A model generated the notes under the pieces. It saw nothing but the letters and a program-made list of their open reading frames with translations, had not been told where the DNA came from and searched no databases. This document shows positions 51,275 through 64,000 of a stretch of 64,000 bases of DNA, in pieces. A program made the position numbers and the translations under genes. Position 1 is the first letter of the stretch. The number at the start of each line of letters is the position of its first letter. Source of the stretch: Streptomyces europaeiscabiei (GTDB lineage: Bacteria > Actinomycetota > Actinomycetes > Streptomycetales > Streptomycetaceae); the NCBI RefSeq assembly GCF_036346855.1, contig NZ_CP107841.1:5212001-5276000 (forward strand), in the 5' to 3' direction.

Positions 51275-53284
51275 GTGGCTGACGTACCTGCCGATCTTGC
51301 CGCAGTGTGGCCACGCGTATTGGAAAAGCTCCTCGGCGAGGGCCATGGCCAAGGCGTGGAGGTGAAGGACGAGCGCTGGATCAAGCGCTGTCAGCCGCTC
51401 GCGCTGGTAGCGGACACGGCTCTCCTCGCCGTCCCGAACGAGTTCGCGAAGGGCGTACTCGAAGGCCGTCTCGCGCCGATCGTCAGTGAGACCCTGAGCA
51501 GGGAGTGCGGCCGGCCGATCCGTATCGCGATCACCGTCGACAGCTCCGTCGGCGAGCCCCCGCCCTCGCCGGTCCAGCGCCGCTTCGACGAGCCGGAGCT
51601 CCCCTCCGTCCCTGCCCAGAACCGCGACGGCTACGACGGCAGGACCGCGTACGACGGCCAGGGGCGCGATGCGCGCGGTGGGTACGAGAACCAGAACGCG
51701 TACGAGAGCCAGAACGGATACGACGGCCAGCCCCGTGATCCCTACGAGGGGTACGGCCGCCACCGGGCCGACGACCGCGGTCCTGGACGCGGCGAACAGC
51801 CGGGCGGCGGACCCGGCGACCAGTTGCCGCCCCCCCGCGCGGACCAGCTCCCCACCGGCCGCTCGGACCAGCTTCCGACCGCGCGCCCCGCGTATCCGTC
51901 CGAGTACCAGCGGCCCGAGCCGGGCGCCTGGCCGCGGCCGCCGCAGGACGACTACGGCTGGCAGCAGCAGCGGCTCGGTTTCCCGGAACGGGACCCGTAC
52001 GCTTCGCCGTCGTCTGACTACCGCTCGCAGTCGATGGACCGGCCACCGTACGACCAGCAGCGTTCCGAGTACGACCAGCCCCGCGGCGACTACGACCGGC
52101 CGGGTGCCGACTCCGACTATCCACGCCAGAACAGGCGTGGCCTTCCCGAGCAGTCGCCGGGTTCGGGACATGTGCACCGGGGTGGCCCGGCGAGCAGCGC
52201 GCCCGGCCCGCTGGCTGCCCAGCCCGCGCCGGCGCCCGGTCCGGGTGAGCCGACGGCACGCCTGAACCCGAAGTACCTCTTCGACACCTTCGTCATCGGC
52301 GCCTCGAACCGTTTCGCGCACGCGGCCGCGGTGGCCGTCGCCGAGGCGCCGGCGAAGGCGTACAACCCCCTCTTCATCTACGGGGAGTCCGGCCTCGGCA
52401 AGACCCACCTGCTGCACGCGATCGGGCACTACGCGCGCAGTCTCTATCCGGGCACGCGGGTGCGGTACGTGAGCTCGGAGGAGTTCACCAACGAGTTCAT
52501 CAACTCCATCCGCGACGGCAAGGGCGACAGCTTCCGCAAGCGGTACCGGGAGATGGACATCCTGCTCGTGGACGACATCCAGTTCCTGGCGGACAAGGAG
52601 TCGACGCAGGAGGAGTTCTTCCACACCTTCAACACGCTCCACAACGCGAACAAGCAGATCGTGCTCTCCAGCGACCGGCCGCCGAAGCAGCTGGTGACTC
52701 TGGAGGACCGGCTGCGGAACCGTTTCGAGTGGGGTCTGATCACCGACGTCCAGCCGCCCGAGCTGGAGACGCGTATCGCGATCCTGCGCAAGAAGGCGGT
52801 GCAGGAGCAGCTCAACGCCCCGCCGGAGGTACTGGAGTTCATCGCCTCCCGTATCTCGCGCAACATCCGCGAGCTGGAGGGCGCGCTGATCCGGGTGACG
52901 GCGTTCGCCTCGCTCAACCGGCAGCCGGTGGACCTCGGTCTGACCGAGATCGTGCTCAAGGACCTGATCCCGGGCGGCGAGAACGCGTCTCCCGAGATCA
53001 CCGCCACCGCGATCATGGGCGCGACGGCCGACTACTTCGGGCTCACGGTCGAGGATCTCTGCGGCACCTCGCGCGGCCGCGCTCTGGTGACCGCCCGGCA
53101 GATCGCCATGTACCTGTGCCGTGAGCTGACCGACCTGTCGTTGCCCAAGATCGGCGCGCAGTTCGGCAACCGTGACCACACCACCGTCATGCACGCCGAC
53201 CGCAAGATCCGCGCGCTGATGGCCGAACGGCGCTCCATCTACAACCAGGTGACGGAGCTGACGAACCGCATCAAGAACGGCTGA
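51275..53284 (+). CDS. dnaA: Chromosomal replication initiator DnaA
   Basis: 669 residues from GTG 51275. Domain I ~1-85; domain II ~86-328, far longer than the usual few dozen residues, rich in Tyr, Asp, Gln, Arg and Pro with repeats such as GYDGQ and DQLP; AAA+ domain III from 330 with Walker [12 protein letters not shown] (from residue 370) and [10 protein letters not shown]; domain IV with the DnaA signature [15 protein letters not shown]. Long domain II is typical of Streptomyces. Hairpin terminator follows. Confidence 0.98.
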   Translation: MADVPADLAAVWPRVLEKLLGEGHGQGVEVKDERWIKRCQPLALVADTALLAVPNEFAKGVLEGRLAPIVSETLSRECGRPIRIAITVDSSVGEPPPSPVQRRFDEPELPSVPAQNRDGYDGRTAYDGQGRDARGGYENQNAYESQNGYDGQPRDPYEGYGRHRADDRGPGRGEQPGGGPGDQLPPPRADQLPTGRSDQLPTARPAYPSEYQRPEPGAWPRPPQDDYGWQQQRLGFPERDPYASPSSDYRSQSMDRPPYDQQRSEYDQPRGDYDRPGADSDYPRQNRRGLPEQSPGSGHVHRGGPASSAPGPLAAQPAPAPGPGEPTARLNPKYLFDTFVIGASNRFAHAAAVAVAEAPAKAYNPLFIYGESGLGKTHLLHAIGHYARSLYPGTRVRYVSSEEFTNEFINSIRDGKGDSFRKRYREMDILLVDDIQFLADKESTQEEFFHTFNTLHNANKQIVLSSDRPPKQLVTLEDRLRNRFEWGLITDVQPPELETRIAILRKKAVQEQLNAPPEVLEFIASRISRNIRELEGALIRVTAFASLNRQPVDLGLTEIVLKDLIPGGENASPEITATAIMGATADYFGLTVEDLCGTSRGRALVTARQIAMYLCRELTDLSLPKIGAQFGNRDHTTVMHADRKIRALMAERRSIYNQVTELTNRIKNG

Positions 53285-53308
53285 CAGAAGGCCGTCGTAC
53301 GTCGCTGA

Positions 53309-53340
53309 GGGCGCCCCGGGACGAGTTCCCGAGGGCGCCT
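53309..53340 (+). terminator. Terminator after dnaA
   Basis: 12-bp stem with one bulged A, loop CGAGT, 25 bp past the dnaA stop. Confidence 0.65.
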
Positions 53341-54164
53341 TCGGCGTTCCGGGGAAGCTTCCTCCGTCGCCGGTCAGGCACCAGGTGTTCGAATACCTGC
53401 CGCGTTACGGCCTCCCTCCACAGATTCCGGGACTTTTTCCCGTCCACACCCTGGGGACCGGCAAGTTATGCAGATCGTGTCCACAGGGCAGGCTGCTGAG
53501 GGATCATCGGGCCAGGTCAGTGCCCTGTGGATTCGTGGACAAAAGATCTCCACAGGCTGTGGACGAAGCGGAGATCCACAGACTGTGGACGGAGTTGTCC
53601 ACCGACGGCCCACAGGCTGCGGCCTGTTGTCCCCAGTGATCGTCGGCTTCTCCACATGCCTGTCCACTGTTCGGCAAGCCGACGCGCCTCCTCACCGTGT
53701 CGAGTGAAAGGCGTCACACGAAGTTGCCTGGTTGGGCTGTGGGTAAGACGGGTAAACCTGGGGACGCCGTTGGGGAGAACTGCCCCGGGGCTGTGCACGG
53801 TGTGTGCAGAACTTTCCGTTCTCCACAGATACCCCTGGTTGTCCACCGCCTCCACCCACAGGCCCGGTGGACAAAATTTGCCGCCTGAGCTGCGAAAACG
53901 GGGTTATCCACGGTTTCCACAGCCCCTACTACTACTCCCAACTAGAGAGAGCTGGGAATCCGTTTCGAAGTGGGTCCTGTGCACAACTCGCTCTGGGCTG
54001 CCCGACCGCGCCTCATCACGACTTGACCCCGAGAGGCTCCGAGTGTCAGTGGTGTGCGTCAGACTGTTCCCGGTGTCCTTCCCCTCACAGGAACCAGCGA
54101 CACCGAGACAGACGACGAAGCCAGGCAGGGCGAGAAGCGCCGGCAACAGCAGGAGGCGGCAACA
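53341..54164. other. oriC: Origin of replication oriC (dnaA-dnaN spacer)
   Basis: Non-coding spacer packed with DnaA boxes on both strands. Clear or one-mismatch copies include 53440 (CCGTCCACA), 53477 (GTGTCCACA), 53648 and 53819 (TTCTCCACA), 53738 (reverse TTACCCACA), 53839 (TTGTCCACC), 53866 (reverse TTGTCCACC), 53904 (TTATCCACG), 53913 (GTTTCCACA) and 53978 (reverse TTGTGCACA), plus a dense group at 53525-53600. S. lividans oriC is known to have 19 boxes in this spacer. Locally less GC-rich near 53870-53945. Confidence 0.93.
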
Positions 54165-55295
54165 GTGAAGATCCGGGTGGAACGCGACGTACTCGCGGAG
54201 GCAGTGGCCTGGGCGGCGCGCAGCCTCCCGGCCCGGCCGCCGGCGCCTGTTCTCGCCGGCCTCCTTCTGAAGGCCGAGGAAGGCCAGCTGAGCCTCTCCA
54301 GCTTCGACTACGAGGTCTCCGCTCGTGTGTCCGTGGAGGCGGAGGTCGACGAGGAGGGCACGGTGCTCGTCTCCGGCCGGCTTCTCGCCGACATCTGCCG
54401 CGCCCTCCCCAACCGCCCGGTGGAGATCTCCACAGACGGTGTACGGGCGACGGTGGTCTGCGGTTCCTCCCGGTTCACGCTCCACACACTGCCTGTGGAG
54501 GAGTACCCGTCCCTGCCGCAGATGCCGAACGCCACGGGCACCGTCCCCGGTGAGGTCTTCGCCTCCGCCGCCGCCCAGGTGGCCATCGCCGCCGGGCGTG
54601 ACGACACGCTGCCCGTCCTCACCGGTGTCCGTATCGAGATCGAGGGCGACACGGTCACGCTGGCCTCCACCGACCGCTACCGCTTCGCGGTCCGCGAGTT
54701 CCTGTGGAAGCCGGAGAACCCCGAGGCGTCCGCTGTGGCCCTGGTGCCTGCCAAGACGCTCCTGGACACCGCCAAGGCCCTCACGAGCGGCGACAGCGTC
54801 ATCCTGGCGCTCTCCGGCTCGGGCTCGGGTGAGGGTCTGATCGGTTTCGAGGGCGCGGGCCGTCGTACGACCACCAGGCTGCTGGAGGGCGACCTCCCGA
54901 AGTACCGCACGCTGTTCCCGACGGAGTTCAACAGCGTGGCCGTCATCGAGACGGCGCCCTTCGTCGAGGCCGTCAAGCGTGTCGCCCTGGTCGCCGAGCG
55001 GAACACCCCGGTGCGGCTGAGCTTCGAGCAGGGCGTGCTGATCCTGGAGGCCGGCTCCAGCGACGACGCACAGGCTGTGGAAAGGGTCGACGCCCAGCTG
55101 GAGGGCGACGACATCTCGATCGCCTTCAACCCCACCTTCCTGCTGGACGGCCTCAGCGCCATCGACTCCCCGGTCGCCCAGCTGTCGTTCACCACCTCCA
55201 CCAAGCCTGCGCTGCTCAGCGGCAAGCCGGCCGTGGACGCCGAGGCGGACGAGGCCTACAAGTACCTGATCATGCCGGTGCGGCTCAGCGGCTGA
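54165..55295 (+). CDS. dnaN: DNA polymerase III beta clamp
   Basis: 376 residues from GTG 54165 with AGGAGGCGG upstream (KIRVERDVLAEAVAWAARSL at the N-terminus, YLIMPVRLSG at the end). Three clamp domains; the ring holds polymerase on DNA. First gene of the rightward dnaN side of oriC. Confidence 0.98.
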   Translation: MKIRVERDVLAEAVAWAARSLPARPPAPVLAGLLLKAEEGQLSLSSFDYEVSARVSVEAEVDEEGTVLVSGRLLADICRALPNRPVEISTDGVRATVVCGSSRFTLHTLPVEEYPSLPQMPNATGTVPGEVFASAAAQVAIAAGRDDTLPVLTGVRIEIEGDTVTLASTDRYRFAVREFLWKPENPEASAVALVPAKTLLDTAKALTSGDSVILALSGSGSGEGLIGFEGAGRRTTTRLLEGDLPKYRTLFPTEFNSVAVIETAPFVEAVKRVALVAERNTPVRLSFEQGVLILEAGSSDDAQAVERVDAQLEGDDISIAFNPTFLLDGLSAIDSPVAQLSFTTSTKPALLSGKPAVDAEADEAYKYLIMPVRLSG

Positions 55296-55347
55296 CCGGC
55301 CGGACGCCGCCGCGGCCGAGCCGCCAGAGGTGGTCCACAGCGCTGTG

Positions 55348-55370
55348 GGGCCCGGTGGAGCACCGGGCCC
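55348..55370 (+). terminator. Hairpin after dnaN
   Basis: 10-bp perfect stem (GGGCCCGGTG) with loop GAG, 53 bp past the stop; a 14-bp palindrome CCACAGCGCTGTGG lies just before (55335-55348). Confidence 0.65.
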
Positions 55371-55502
55371 TCGGTGCGAAGCCGCAGGTCGGGGCGTACG
55401 AATGAGCGGGTATGCCCACAGGTGTGCGTGAGTGTGCGGGTTTAGGCTCGTGCGTGGGTACGCAGGTGCCCTCATGCCACGTCGCAACCTAAGGAACAAC
55501 TG

Positions 55503-56378
55503 ATGGAGCTCGGTCTCGTCGGCCTCGGCAAGATGGGCGGCAACATGCGCGAGCGGATGCGCCGCGCAGGTCACACCGTCATCGGATACGACCGGAACCC
55601 GGATCTCGCCGATGTCCACAGCCTCGAGGAGCTTGTGGGCAGGCTCAAGGGCCCGCGGGTCGTGTGGGTGATGGTCCCGGCCGGTGCAGCCACCCAGTCG
55701 ACCGTCGACGAGCTGGCCGAACTGCTCCAGCCCGGTGACGTCGTCGTGGACGGCGGCAACTCCCGCTGGACGGACGACGAGAAGCATGCCGAGGAGCTGG
55801 CGGCCAAGGGCATCGGCTTCGTCGACTGCGGTGTCTCCGGCGGAGTCTGGGGTCTGGAGAACGGCTATGCGCTGATGTACGGCGGTGACGCGGAGAACGT
55901 CGCCAAGGTGCGGCCCGTCTTCGACGCGCTGAAGCCCGAGGGTGACCTCGGCGCGGTGCACGCCGGCAAGGTCGGTGCCGGGCACTTCGCGAAGATGGTC
56001 CACAACGGCATCGAGTACGCCATGATGCAGGCGTACGCCGAGGGTTGGGAGCTCCTGGAGAAGGTCCACTCGGTGACGGACGTCCGCGAGGTCTTCCGTT
56101 CCTGGCAGGACGGAACGGTCATCCGCTCCTGGCTGCTCGACCTGGCGGTGAACGCCCTGGACGAGGACGAACACCTGGACGGGCTGAAGGGCTACGCACA
56201 GGACTCGGGCGAGGGCCGCTGGACCGTGGAGGCCGCCATCGACCACGCCGTGCCGCTGCCGGCGATCACGGCCTCGCTCTTCGCGCGGTTCGCGTCGCGT
56301 CAGGAGGACTCTCCGCAGATGAAGATGGTCGCGGCGCTGCGGAACCAGTTCGGCGGCCACGCGGTCGAGAAGAAGTAG
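55503..56378 (+). CDS. gnd: 6-Phosphogluconate dehydrogenase, short (NAD-type) form
   Basis: 291 residues, class III 6PGDH: NAD(P) loop LGLVGLGKMGGNMRERM, ENGYALMYGGD, catalytic KMVHNGIEYAMMQ. Oxidatively decarboxylates 6-phosphogluconate to ribulose-5-phosphate. Insertion of gnd between dnaN and recF is common in actinobacteria. Shorter than the 470-residue E. coli form. Confidence 0.93.
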   Translation: MELGLVGLGKMGGNMRERMRRAGHTVIGYDRNPDLADVHSLEELVGRLKGPRVVWVMVPAGAATQSTVDELAELLQPGDVVVDGGNSRWTDDEKHAEELAAKGIGFVDCGVSGGVWGLENGYALMYGGDAENVAKVRPVFDALKPEGDLGAVHAGKVGAGHFAKMVHNGIEYAMMQAYAEGWELLEKVHSVTDVREVFRSWQDGTVIRSWLLDLAVNALDEDEHLDGLKGYAQDSGEGRWTVEAAIDHAVPLPAITASLFARFASRQEDSPQMKMVAALRNQFGGHAVEKK

Positions 56379-56483
56379 CCCACGGCACCGAAGGCAAGAC
56401 CGAACACACGAAACCAGTCGACGAGAAGTCGTTCACAGGTCCGCACAGCGGTCCACAACCCTGGGGGAGGTCGGCACCCGACC

Positions 56484-57608
56484 ATGCACGTCACGCATCT
56501 GTCGCTGGCCGACTTCCGCTCCTACGCCCGGGTCGAGGTCCCGCTCGACCCGGGCGTCACCGCGTTCGTGGGCCCCAACGGGCAGGGAAAGACGAACCTG
56601 GTCGAGGCGGTCGGCTATCTCGCGACCCTCGGCAGCCACCGGGTGTCGTCGGACGCGCCCCTGGTCCGCATGGGCGCCGACCGCGCGGTGATCCGGGCGC
56701 AGGTGCGGCAGGGCGAGCGACAGCAGCTCGTCGAGCTGGAGCTGAACCCCGGCAAGGCGAACCGGGCACGCGTCAACAGGTCGTCGCAGGTCAGGCCGCG
56801 TGATGTGCTCGGCATCGTGCGGACGGTGCTGTTCGCGCCGGAGGACCTCGCGCTGGTCAAGGGTGATCCCGGTGAACGGCGGCGCTTCCTCGACGAGTTG
56901 ATCACCGCACGGGCCCCACGCATGGCGGGCGTGCGCTCCGACTACGAGCGGGTGCTCAAGCAGCGCAACACGCTCCTCAAGACGGCCGCGCTGGCCCGCA
57001 GGCATGGCGGCCGCACCATGGACCTGTCCACGCTCGACGTGTGGGACCAGCATCTCGCGCGCGTGGGCGCCGAGTTGCTCGCCCAGCGGCTGGACCTGGT
57101 CGCCGCGATCCAACCGCTCGCCGACAAGGCGTACGAGCAGCTGGCGCCTGGGGGCGGACCGGTGAGTCTGGACTACAAACCTTCCTCGCCCGGCATTGTC
57201 GGTCACGCGCGCGATGAGCTGTACGAGCAGCTGATGGCCGCCCTCGGCGAGAGCCGCAAGCAGGAGATCGAGCGGGGCGTCACCCTCGTAGGACCTCATC
57301 GGGACGATGTGAACCTCAGACTCGGCCAGCTCCCCGCCAAGGGATACGCCTCCCACGGCGAGTCCTGGTCGTACGCCCTGGCCCTGCGGCTCGCCTCGTA
57401 CGATCTGCTGCGGGCCGAGGGGAACGAGCCGGTGCTGATCCTCGACGACGTCTTCGCCGAGTTGGACGCCCGCCGACGCGAGCGCCTGGCGGAGCTGGTC
57501 GCGCCGGGCGAGCAGGTGCTGGTCACGGCCGCGGTCGACGACGACGTACCGGGCGTACTGACAGGGACGCGGTATTCCGTGTCCGACGGGACGGTGGAGC
57601 GCGCATGA
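56484..57608 (+). CDS. recF: DNA replication/repair protein RecF
   Basis: 374 residues from ATG 56484. SMC-like ATPase: Walker [17 protein letters not shown], Walker [13 protein letters not shown]-loop region after it. Loads RecA at gaps. Its stop overlaps the next gene (ATGA). Confidence 0.97.
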   Translation: MHVTHLSLADFRSYARVEVPLDPGVTAFVGPNGQGKTNLVEAVGYLATLGSHRVSSDAPLVRMGADRAVIRAQVRQGERQQLVELELNPGKANRARVNRSSQVRPRDVLGIVRTVLFAPEDLALVKGDPGERRRFLDELITARAPRMAGVRSDYERVLKQRNTLLKTAALARRHGGRTMDLSTLDVWDQHLARVGAELLAQRLDLVAAIQPLADKAYEQLAPGGGPVSLDYKPSSPGIVGHARDELYEQLMAALGESRKQEIERGVTLVGPHRDDVNLRLGQLPAKGYASHGESWSYALALRLASYDLLRAEGNEPVLILDDVFAELDARRRERLAELVAPGEQVLVTAAVDDDVPGVLTGTRYSVSDGTVERA

Positions 57609-58138
57609 GCGGATCCGAGGGAACCCCTACGCCTCCCGAGCCCTCCGGTGTGGACCTCGCGCGCGTGGCGCTGCGCGCCGCGAAGGAGGCCGCACGCGCG
57701 CGTGGGGACGCCGCACAGCAGAAGAAGCAGGTGCGACGGGGTGCCGGTCTGCGCTCCGGCGCGCGTGCCGACGGCCGCGACCCGATGGCCCTCGGCTCCG
57801 CCATCAACCGGCTGATCACCGAACGCGGCTGGGAGACCCCGGCCGCCGTCGGCGGGGTCATGGGCCGCTGGCCGCAGATCGTCGGTGAGGATCTGGCGAG
57901 GAAGTGCGTACCGGAGCGGTACGACGAGGACGAGCGGGTCCTGCATGTGCGGTGCGACTCCACGGCGTGGGCGACGAACCTGCGGCTGCTCGCCCCGCAG
58001 CTGGTCGCCCGGCTCAACGAGGACCTGGGCCACGGCACCGTACGGCTGCTCAAGGTCCACGGCCCCAGTGGTTCCGCCCGTCGCTACGGGCCCCTGCGCG
58101 CCCCGGGGAGCACCGGGCCCGGCGACACCTACGGGTGA
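57605..58138 (+). CDS. DUF721/DciA-like protein
   Basis: 177 residues, ATG overlapping the recF stop. Basic N-terminal ~55 residues ([16 protein letters not shown]) then the DUF721 KH-like domain ([40 protein letters not shown]). DUF721 includes DciA, the helicase operator in bacteria lacking DnaC. In Streptomyces, which lacks DnaC, a helicase-loading role is plausible but inferred. Confidence 0.85.
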   Translation: MSGSEGTPTPPEPSGVDLARVALRAAKEAARARGDAAQQKKQVRRGAGLRSGARADGRDPMALGSAINRLITERGWETPAAVGGVMGRWPQIVGEDLARKCVPERYDEDERVLHVRCDSTAWATNLRLLAPQLVARLNEDLGHGTVRLLKVHGPSGSARRYGPLRAPGSTGPGDTYG

Positions 58139-60597
<2,459 letters not shown>

Positions 60598-60639
60598 GTC
60601 GGTCTCAGCTGACCGCACCAGAAAGGATCTTCACCAGCA

Positions 60640-63246
60640 ATGACCGACGAGACACCTCTTCCCCCCACTGGTCCGAGCACTCCCGAAGAGGGCGAGGTCG
60701 CCCTGCGCGTCGAGCCCGTCGGGCTCGAGACCGAGATGCAGCGCTCGTATCTCGACTACGCGATGTCCGTCATCGTGTCGCGCGCGCTGCCCGACGTACG
60801 GGACGGTCTCAAGCCCGTCCACCGCCGGGTCCTGTACGCGATGTACGACGGTGGTTACCGCCCCGAGAAGGGCTTCTACAAGTGCGCCCGCGTCGTCGGT
60901 GACGTCATGGGCACCTACCACCCGCACGGCGACTCCTCGATCTACGACGCGCTGGTCCGTCTCGCGCAGCCGTGGTCGATGCGGATGCCGCTGGTGGACT
61001 CCAACGGCAACTTCGGTTCCCCGGGCAACGACCCGGCCGCGGCCATGCGGTACACCGAGTGCAAGCTGAAGCCGCTGTCCATGGAGATGGTCCGTGACAT
61101 CGACGAGGAGACCGTCGACTTCACGGACAACTACGACGGCCGTAACCAGGAGCCGACGGTTCTGCCGGCGCGCTTCCCGAACCTGCTGATCAACGGCTCG
61201 GCGGGCATCGCGGTCGGTATGGCGACGAACATCCCGCCGCACAACCTCCGTGAGGTCGCGGCCGGTGCCCAGTGGTATCTGGAGAACCCCGAGGCCTCCC
61301 ACGAGGAGCTGCTCGATGCCCTGATCGAGCGCATCAAGGGCCCGGATTTCCCCAGTGGTGCCCTGGTGGTGGGCCGCAAGGGCATCGAGGAGGCGTACCG
61401 CACGGGCCGTGGCTCCATCACGATGCGCGCGGTCGTCGACGTCGAGGAGATCCAGAACCGCCAGTGCCTGGTGGTCACCGAACTCCCCTACCAGGTCAAC
61501 CCGGACAACCTCGCGCAGAAGATCGCCGACCTGGTGAAGGACGGCAAGATCGGCGGCATCGCGGACGTCCGCGACGAGACGTCCTCCCGTACGGGCCAGC
61601 GCCTGGTCATCGTCCTGAAGCGGGACGCGGTCGCCAAGGTCGTCCTGAACAACCTCTACAAGCACACCGACCTGCAGACGAACTTCGGCGCGAACATGCT
61701 GGCGCTGGTGGACGGCGTACCGAGGACCCTGTCCCTGGACGCCTTCATCCGTCACTGGGTGACGCACCAGATCGAGGTCATCGTCCGGCGTACGCGATTC
61801 AGGCTGCGCAAGGCCGAGGAGCGCGCGCACATCCTGCGTGGCCTCCTGAAGGCCCTGGACGCCATCGACGAGGTCATCGCGCTGATCCGGCGCAGTGACA
61901 CCGTCGAGATCGCGCGTGAGGGCCTGATGGGCCTCCTGGAGATCGACGAGATCCAGGCCAACGCGATCCTCGAGATGCAGCTGCGACGCCTGGCGGCTCT
62001 GGAGCGTCAGAAGATCGTCGCCGAGCACGACGAGCTGCAGGCGAAGATCCGCGAGTACAACGCGATCCTCGCCTCGCCGGTGCGTCAGCGCGGCATCATC
62101 AGCGAGGAACTCGCCGCGATCGTCGAGAAGTTCGGCGACGACCGTCGCTCCAAGCTGGTCCCCTTCGACGGTGACATGTCCATCGAGGACCTGATCGCCG
62201 AAGAGGACATCGTCGTCACCATCTCGCGCGGCGGCTATGTCAAGCGGACCAAGACCGAGGACTACCGTTCGCAGAAGCGCGGCGGCAAGGGCGTACGCGG
62301 CACGAAGCTCAAGGAAGACGACATCGTCGACCACTTCTTCGTGTCGACCACGCACCACTGGCTGCTGTTCTTCACGAACAAGGGCCGTGTCTACCGGGCC
62401 AAGGCCTACGAGTTGCCGGACGCCGGACGTGACGCGCGTGGACAGCACGTCGCCAACCTGCTGGCCTTCCAGCCGGACGAGTCGATCGCCGAGATCCTCG
62501 CGATCCGCGACTACGAGGCCACGCCCTACCTGGTGCTCGCCACCAAGGGTGGTCTTGTGAAGAAGACGCCTCTGAAGGATTACGATTCGCCCCGTTCCGG
62601 CGGCGTCATCGCGATCAACCTTCGTGAGAAGGAGGACGGTTCCGATGACGAACTGATCGGAGCCGAACTCGTATCGGCCGAGGATGACATCCTTCTGATC
62701 AGCAAGAAGGCACAGTCGATCCGCTTCACGGCGACGGACGAGGCGCTGCGGCCCATGGGCCGTGCCACCTCGGGTGTCAAGGGCATGAGTTTCCGTGAGG
62801 GGGACGAGCTGCTCTCGATGAATGTTGTTCGACCCGGTACGTTCGTGTTCACTGCCACAGACGGCGGGTACGCGAAGCGGACCGGCGTCGACGAGTACCG
62901 CGTCCAGGGTCGCGGTGGCCTCGGTATCAAGGCCGCCAAGATCGTCGAGGACCGCGGTTCGCTCGTTGGCGCGCTGGTGGTCGAGGAGACCGACGAGATC
63001 CTCGCCATCACGCTGTCAGGCGGTGTGATTCGTACGCGAGTCAACGAGATCAGGGAAACCGGCCGTGACACCATGGGCGTCCAACTGATCAACCTGGGCA
63101 AGCGCGATGCCGTGGTCGGCATCGCTCGTAACGCCGAGGCAGGGCGGGAGGCGGAGGAGATCGACGGCGACGAGGCCGTTGACGAGACCGCCGAGGGTGC
63201 CGCGACGACCGGTACGGACGAGGGTGAGGCGCCCTCGTCCGAGTAG
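60640..63246 (+). CDS. gyrA: DNA gyrase subunit A
   Basis: 868 residues from ATG 60640 (AAAGGATC upstream). Catalytic Tyr in [11 protein letters not shown], winged helix with [21 protein letters not shown] (Ser and Asp at the usual quinolone positions, i.e. wild-type-like), coiled coil, and C-terminal beta-pinwheel with [10 protein letters not shown]. Acidic tail. Makes the DNA double-strand passage that drives negative supercoiling. Confidence 0.98.
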   Translation: MTDETPLPPTGPSTPEEGEVALRVEPVGLETEMQRSYLDYAMSVIVSRALPDVRDGLKPVHRRVLYAMYDGGYRPEKGFYKCARVVGDVMGTYHPHGDSSIYDALVRLAQPWSMRMPLVDSNGNFGSPGNDPAAAMRYTECKLKPLSMEMVRDIDEETVDFTDNYDGRNQEPTVLPARFPNLLINGSAGIAVGMATNIPPHNLREVAAGAQWYLENPEASHEELLDALIERIKGPDFPSGALVVGRKGIEEAYRTGRGSITMRAVVDVEEIQNRQCLVVTELPYQVNPDNLAQKIADLVKDGKIGGIADVRDETSSRTGQRLVIVLKRDAVAKVVLNNLYKHTDLQTNFGANMLALVDGVPRTLSLDAFIRHWVTHQIEVIVRRTRFRLRKAEERAHILRGLLKALDAIDEVIALIRRSDTVEIAREGLMGLLEIDEIQANAILEMQLRRLAALERQKIVAEHDELQAKIREYNAILASPVRQRGIISEELAAIVEKFGDDRRSKLVPFDGDMSIEDLIAEEDIVVTISRGGYVKRTKTEDYRSQKRGGKGVRGTKLKEDDIVDHFFVSTTHHWLLFFTNKGRVYRAKAYELPDAGRDARGQHVANLLAFQPDESIAEILAIRDYEATPYLVLATKGGLVKKTPLKDYDSPRSGGVIAINLREKEDGSDDELIGAELVSAEDDILLISKKAQSIRFTATDEALRPMGRATSGVKGMSFREGDELLSMNVVRPGTFVFTATDGGYAKRTGVDEYRVQGRGGLGIKAAKIVEDRGSLVGALVVEETDEILAITLSGGVIRTRVNEIRETGRDTMGVQLINLGKRDAVVGIARNAEAGREAEEIDGDEAVDETAEGAATTGTDEGEAPSSE

Positions 63247-63264
63247 CACGAGGAGTGAGTCAGC

Positions 63265-64000
63265 GTGAGCGGAGCCACGGGCGCCGGATCGTCCGGTACT
63301 TCGGCCGGTAATTCGACCGGGTCGGAGGCGGATGGCGGCGGCCGTGGCTCCGCCGCGCGTGCGATGGACACGCACACGACCCAACTGAAAGCGATCAAGA
63401 CGGGCGCGACCGATTCGGCTGCGCCCGCGCCCTCGCCCGAGAAGTCTGGATCCCAGGGGGGAACCGTGACGGACACCCGTGGTCCGCAGACCCAGCAGTC
63501 CGCGCCGGGCAGCCCGGCCGCGGCTGCGGGCGGGCCCGCCCGCCAGGCTCCGGCGCAGCCCCCGGCCCAGGCGGCTCAGTCCGGTGGTTCCGCGCTGCCC
63601 GGTGAGCGGCAGTCGCAGCAGCAGGCCGGCCCGTACCACCCGCCACAGGCCTACCAGCCGACGCCGGAGGGCTCGTCCCGCAAGCCGCGTACGGGAGCAC
63701 GCACGACGCCTCGTACGCGCAAGGCGCGATTGCGGGTGGCCAAGGCCGATCCGTGGTCCGTGATGAAGGTCAGCTTCCTGCTCTCCATCGCTCTCGGCAT
63801 CTGCACGGTCGTCGCGGCCGCGGTGCTGTGGATGGTCATGAACGCGATGGGTGTGTTCTCCTCAGTCGGCGCCACCATCTCCGAGGCCACCGGCTCCAAC
63901 GAGTCCAACGGATTCGATCTGCAGTCGTTCCTGTCCTTGCCCAACGTGCTGATCTTCACCACGATCATCGCGGTCATCGACGTCGTCCTCGCGACCGCCC
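63265..64000 (+). CDS. DUF3566 transmembrane protein, 3' end cut by window
   Basis: GTG 63265 behind AGGAG, 18 bp after gyrA; 245 codons visible, open to the window end. A Gly/Ala/Gln/Pro-rich disordered N-terminus (~165 residues), a basic stretch RTTPRTRKARLRV, then the DUF3566 core (KADPWSVMKVSFLLSIALGI helix, loop, second helix beginning VLIFTTIIAVIDVV). Gene of unknown function always found after gyrA in actinobacteria; the two-helix end is cut. Confidence 0.85.
   Translation, partial: MSGATGAGSSGTSAGNSTGSEADGGGRGSAARAMDTHTTQLKAIKTGATDSAAPAPSPEKSGSQGGTVTDTRGPQTQQSAPGSPAAAAGGPARQAPAQPPAQAAQSGGSALPGERQSQQQAGPYHPPQAYQPTPEGSSRKPRTGARTTPRTRKARLRVAKADPWSVMKVSFLLSIALGICTVVAAAVLWMVMNAMGVFSSVGATISEATGSNESNGFDLQSFLSLPNVLIFTTIIAVIDVVLATA

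Noticed and set aside
51038..53194. 718-codon antisense frame over dnaA
   Set aside because: Same artefact; no domain, and it runs through the dnaA AAA+ motifs.
53904..56360. 818-codon open frame on the minus strand antisense to dnaN and gnd
   Set aside because: Long antisense frames are expected at this GC content; composition is shadow-like (many V, R, H, L) and the forward genes are certain.
60900..60980. Possible quinolone-resistance change in GyrA QRDR
   Set aside because: The region reads [10 protein letters not shown] with Ser and Asp at the usual positions, wild-type-like.
60631..62448. 605-codon antisense frame over gyrA
   Set aside because: Shadow of gyrA with no recognisable domain.

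Overview
The window is about 70% GC, with GTG and TTG starts, very long antisense open frames and many divergent or convergent gene pairs. It carries sporulation genes (ssgA, ssgR), FemX, and the rnpA-rpmH-dnaA-oriC-dnaN-recF-gyrB-gyrA core. This is the replication-origin region of a Streptomyces (or very close relative) linear chromosome. The gene order matches what is known of the S. coelicolor origin region and, more loosely, the pcnA-mviN-sigM-trxB-trxC-parB-parA-gid-dnaA stretch of Mycobacterium. No tRNA or rRNA gene, CRISPR array, prophage or biosynthetic cluster is visible.

Layout. 1-9.5 kb: YibE/F membrane protein (cut by the window edge), ssgA/ssgR sporulation pair, small membrane protein, cupin, YvlD-type membrane protein, tyrosine phosphatase ptpA, a PLP Cys/Met enzyme, a LysR regulator, Nudix hydrolase and a globin-flavin reductase. 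10.3-15 kb: two acetyltransferases, a divergent MFS/MarR pair and a serine beta-lactamase-like hydrolase. 15-20.3 kb: dnaB, a MATE exporter and the rpsF-ssb-rpsR-rplI operon. 20.5-28 kb: cell-envelope genes (FemX, an alanine-racemase-like PLP protein, a GT87-like transferase, a class A PBP). 28-31.4 kb: PadR regulator, inositol-1-phosphate synthase, MFS protein. 31.5-39.7 kb: tRNA nucleotidyltransferase, and diverging from it a DUF6049-like protein, MurJ and a pseudokinase. 39.7-40.7 kb: a low-GC scar with a broken IS256-type transposase. 40.7-43.9 kb: sigM, its anti-sigma factor, and trxB-trxA behind a SigR-type promoter. 43.9-50.9 kb, all leftward: GNAT, parB-parA, rsmG, jag, yidC, yidD, rnpA, rpmH. 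51.3-64 kb, all rightward: dnaA, oriC, dnaN, gnd, recF, DUF721/DciA-like, gyrB, gyrA, and a DUF3566 protein cut by the window edge.

How it fits together. DnaA binds a dense box cluster at 53.4-54.0 kb and the helicase and clamp genes lie nearby. ParA/ParB act on parS sites. Thirteen perfect parS sites (GTTTCACGTGAAAC) and one single-mismatch site lie between 7.4 and 47.2 kb, all on the rpmH side of oriC; none occurs from 47.3 to 64 kb. Several parS sites sit in or against transcription terminators. The four that lie in confident coding sequence are all read in the same phase, giving Val-Ser-Arg-Glu-Thr in protein linkers or tails. The envelope genes (FemX, PBP, MurJ, pseudokinase) suit hyphal growth and sporulation.

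Most of the window is conserved core genome. The least ordinary parts are the parS/terminator/coding arrangement, a 60-bp perfect palindrome centred on parS, the transposase scar before sigM, a DnaA-box cluster upstream of dnaB, the predicted leaderless MATE transcript, and several proteins with family-atypical features (pseudokinase, racemase-like protein without the expected tyrosine, long disordered N-termini on SsgR, the globin and MurJ, and a very long DnaA linker).
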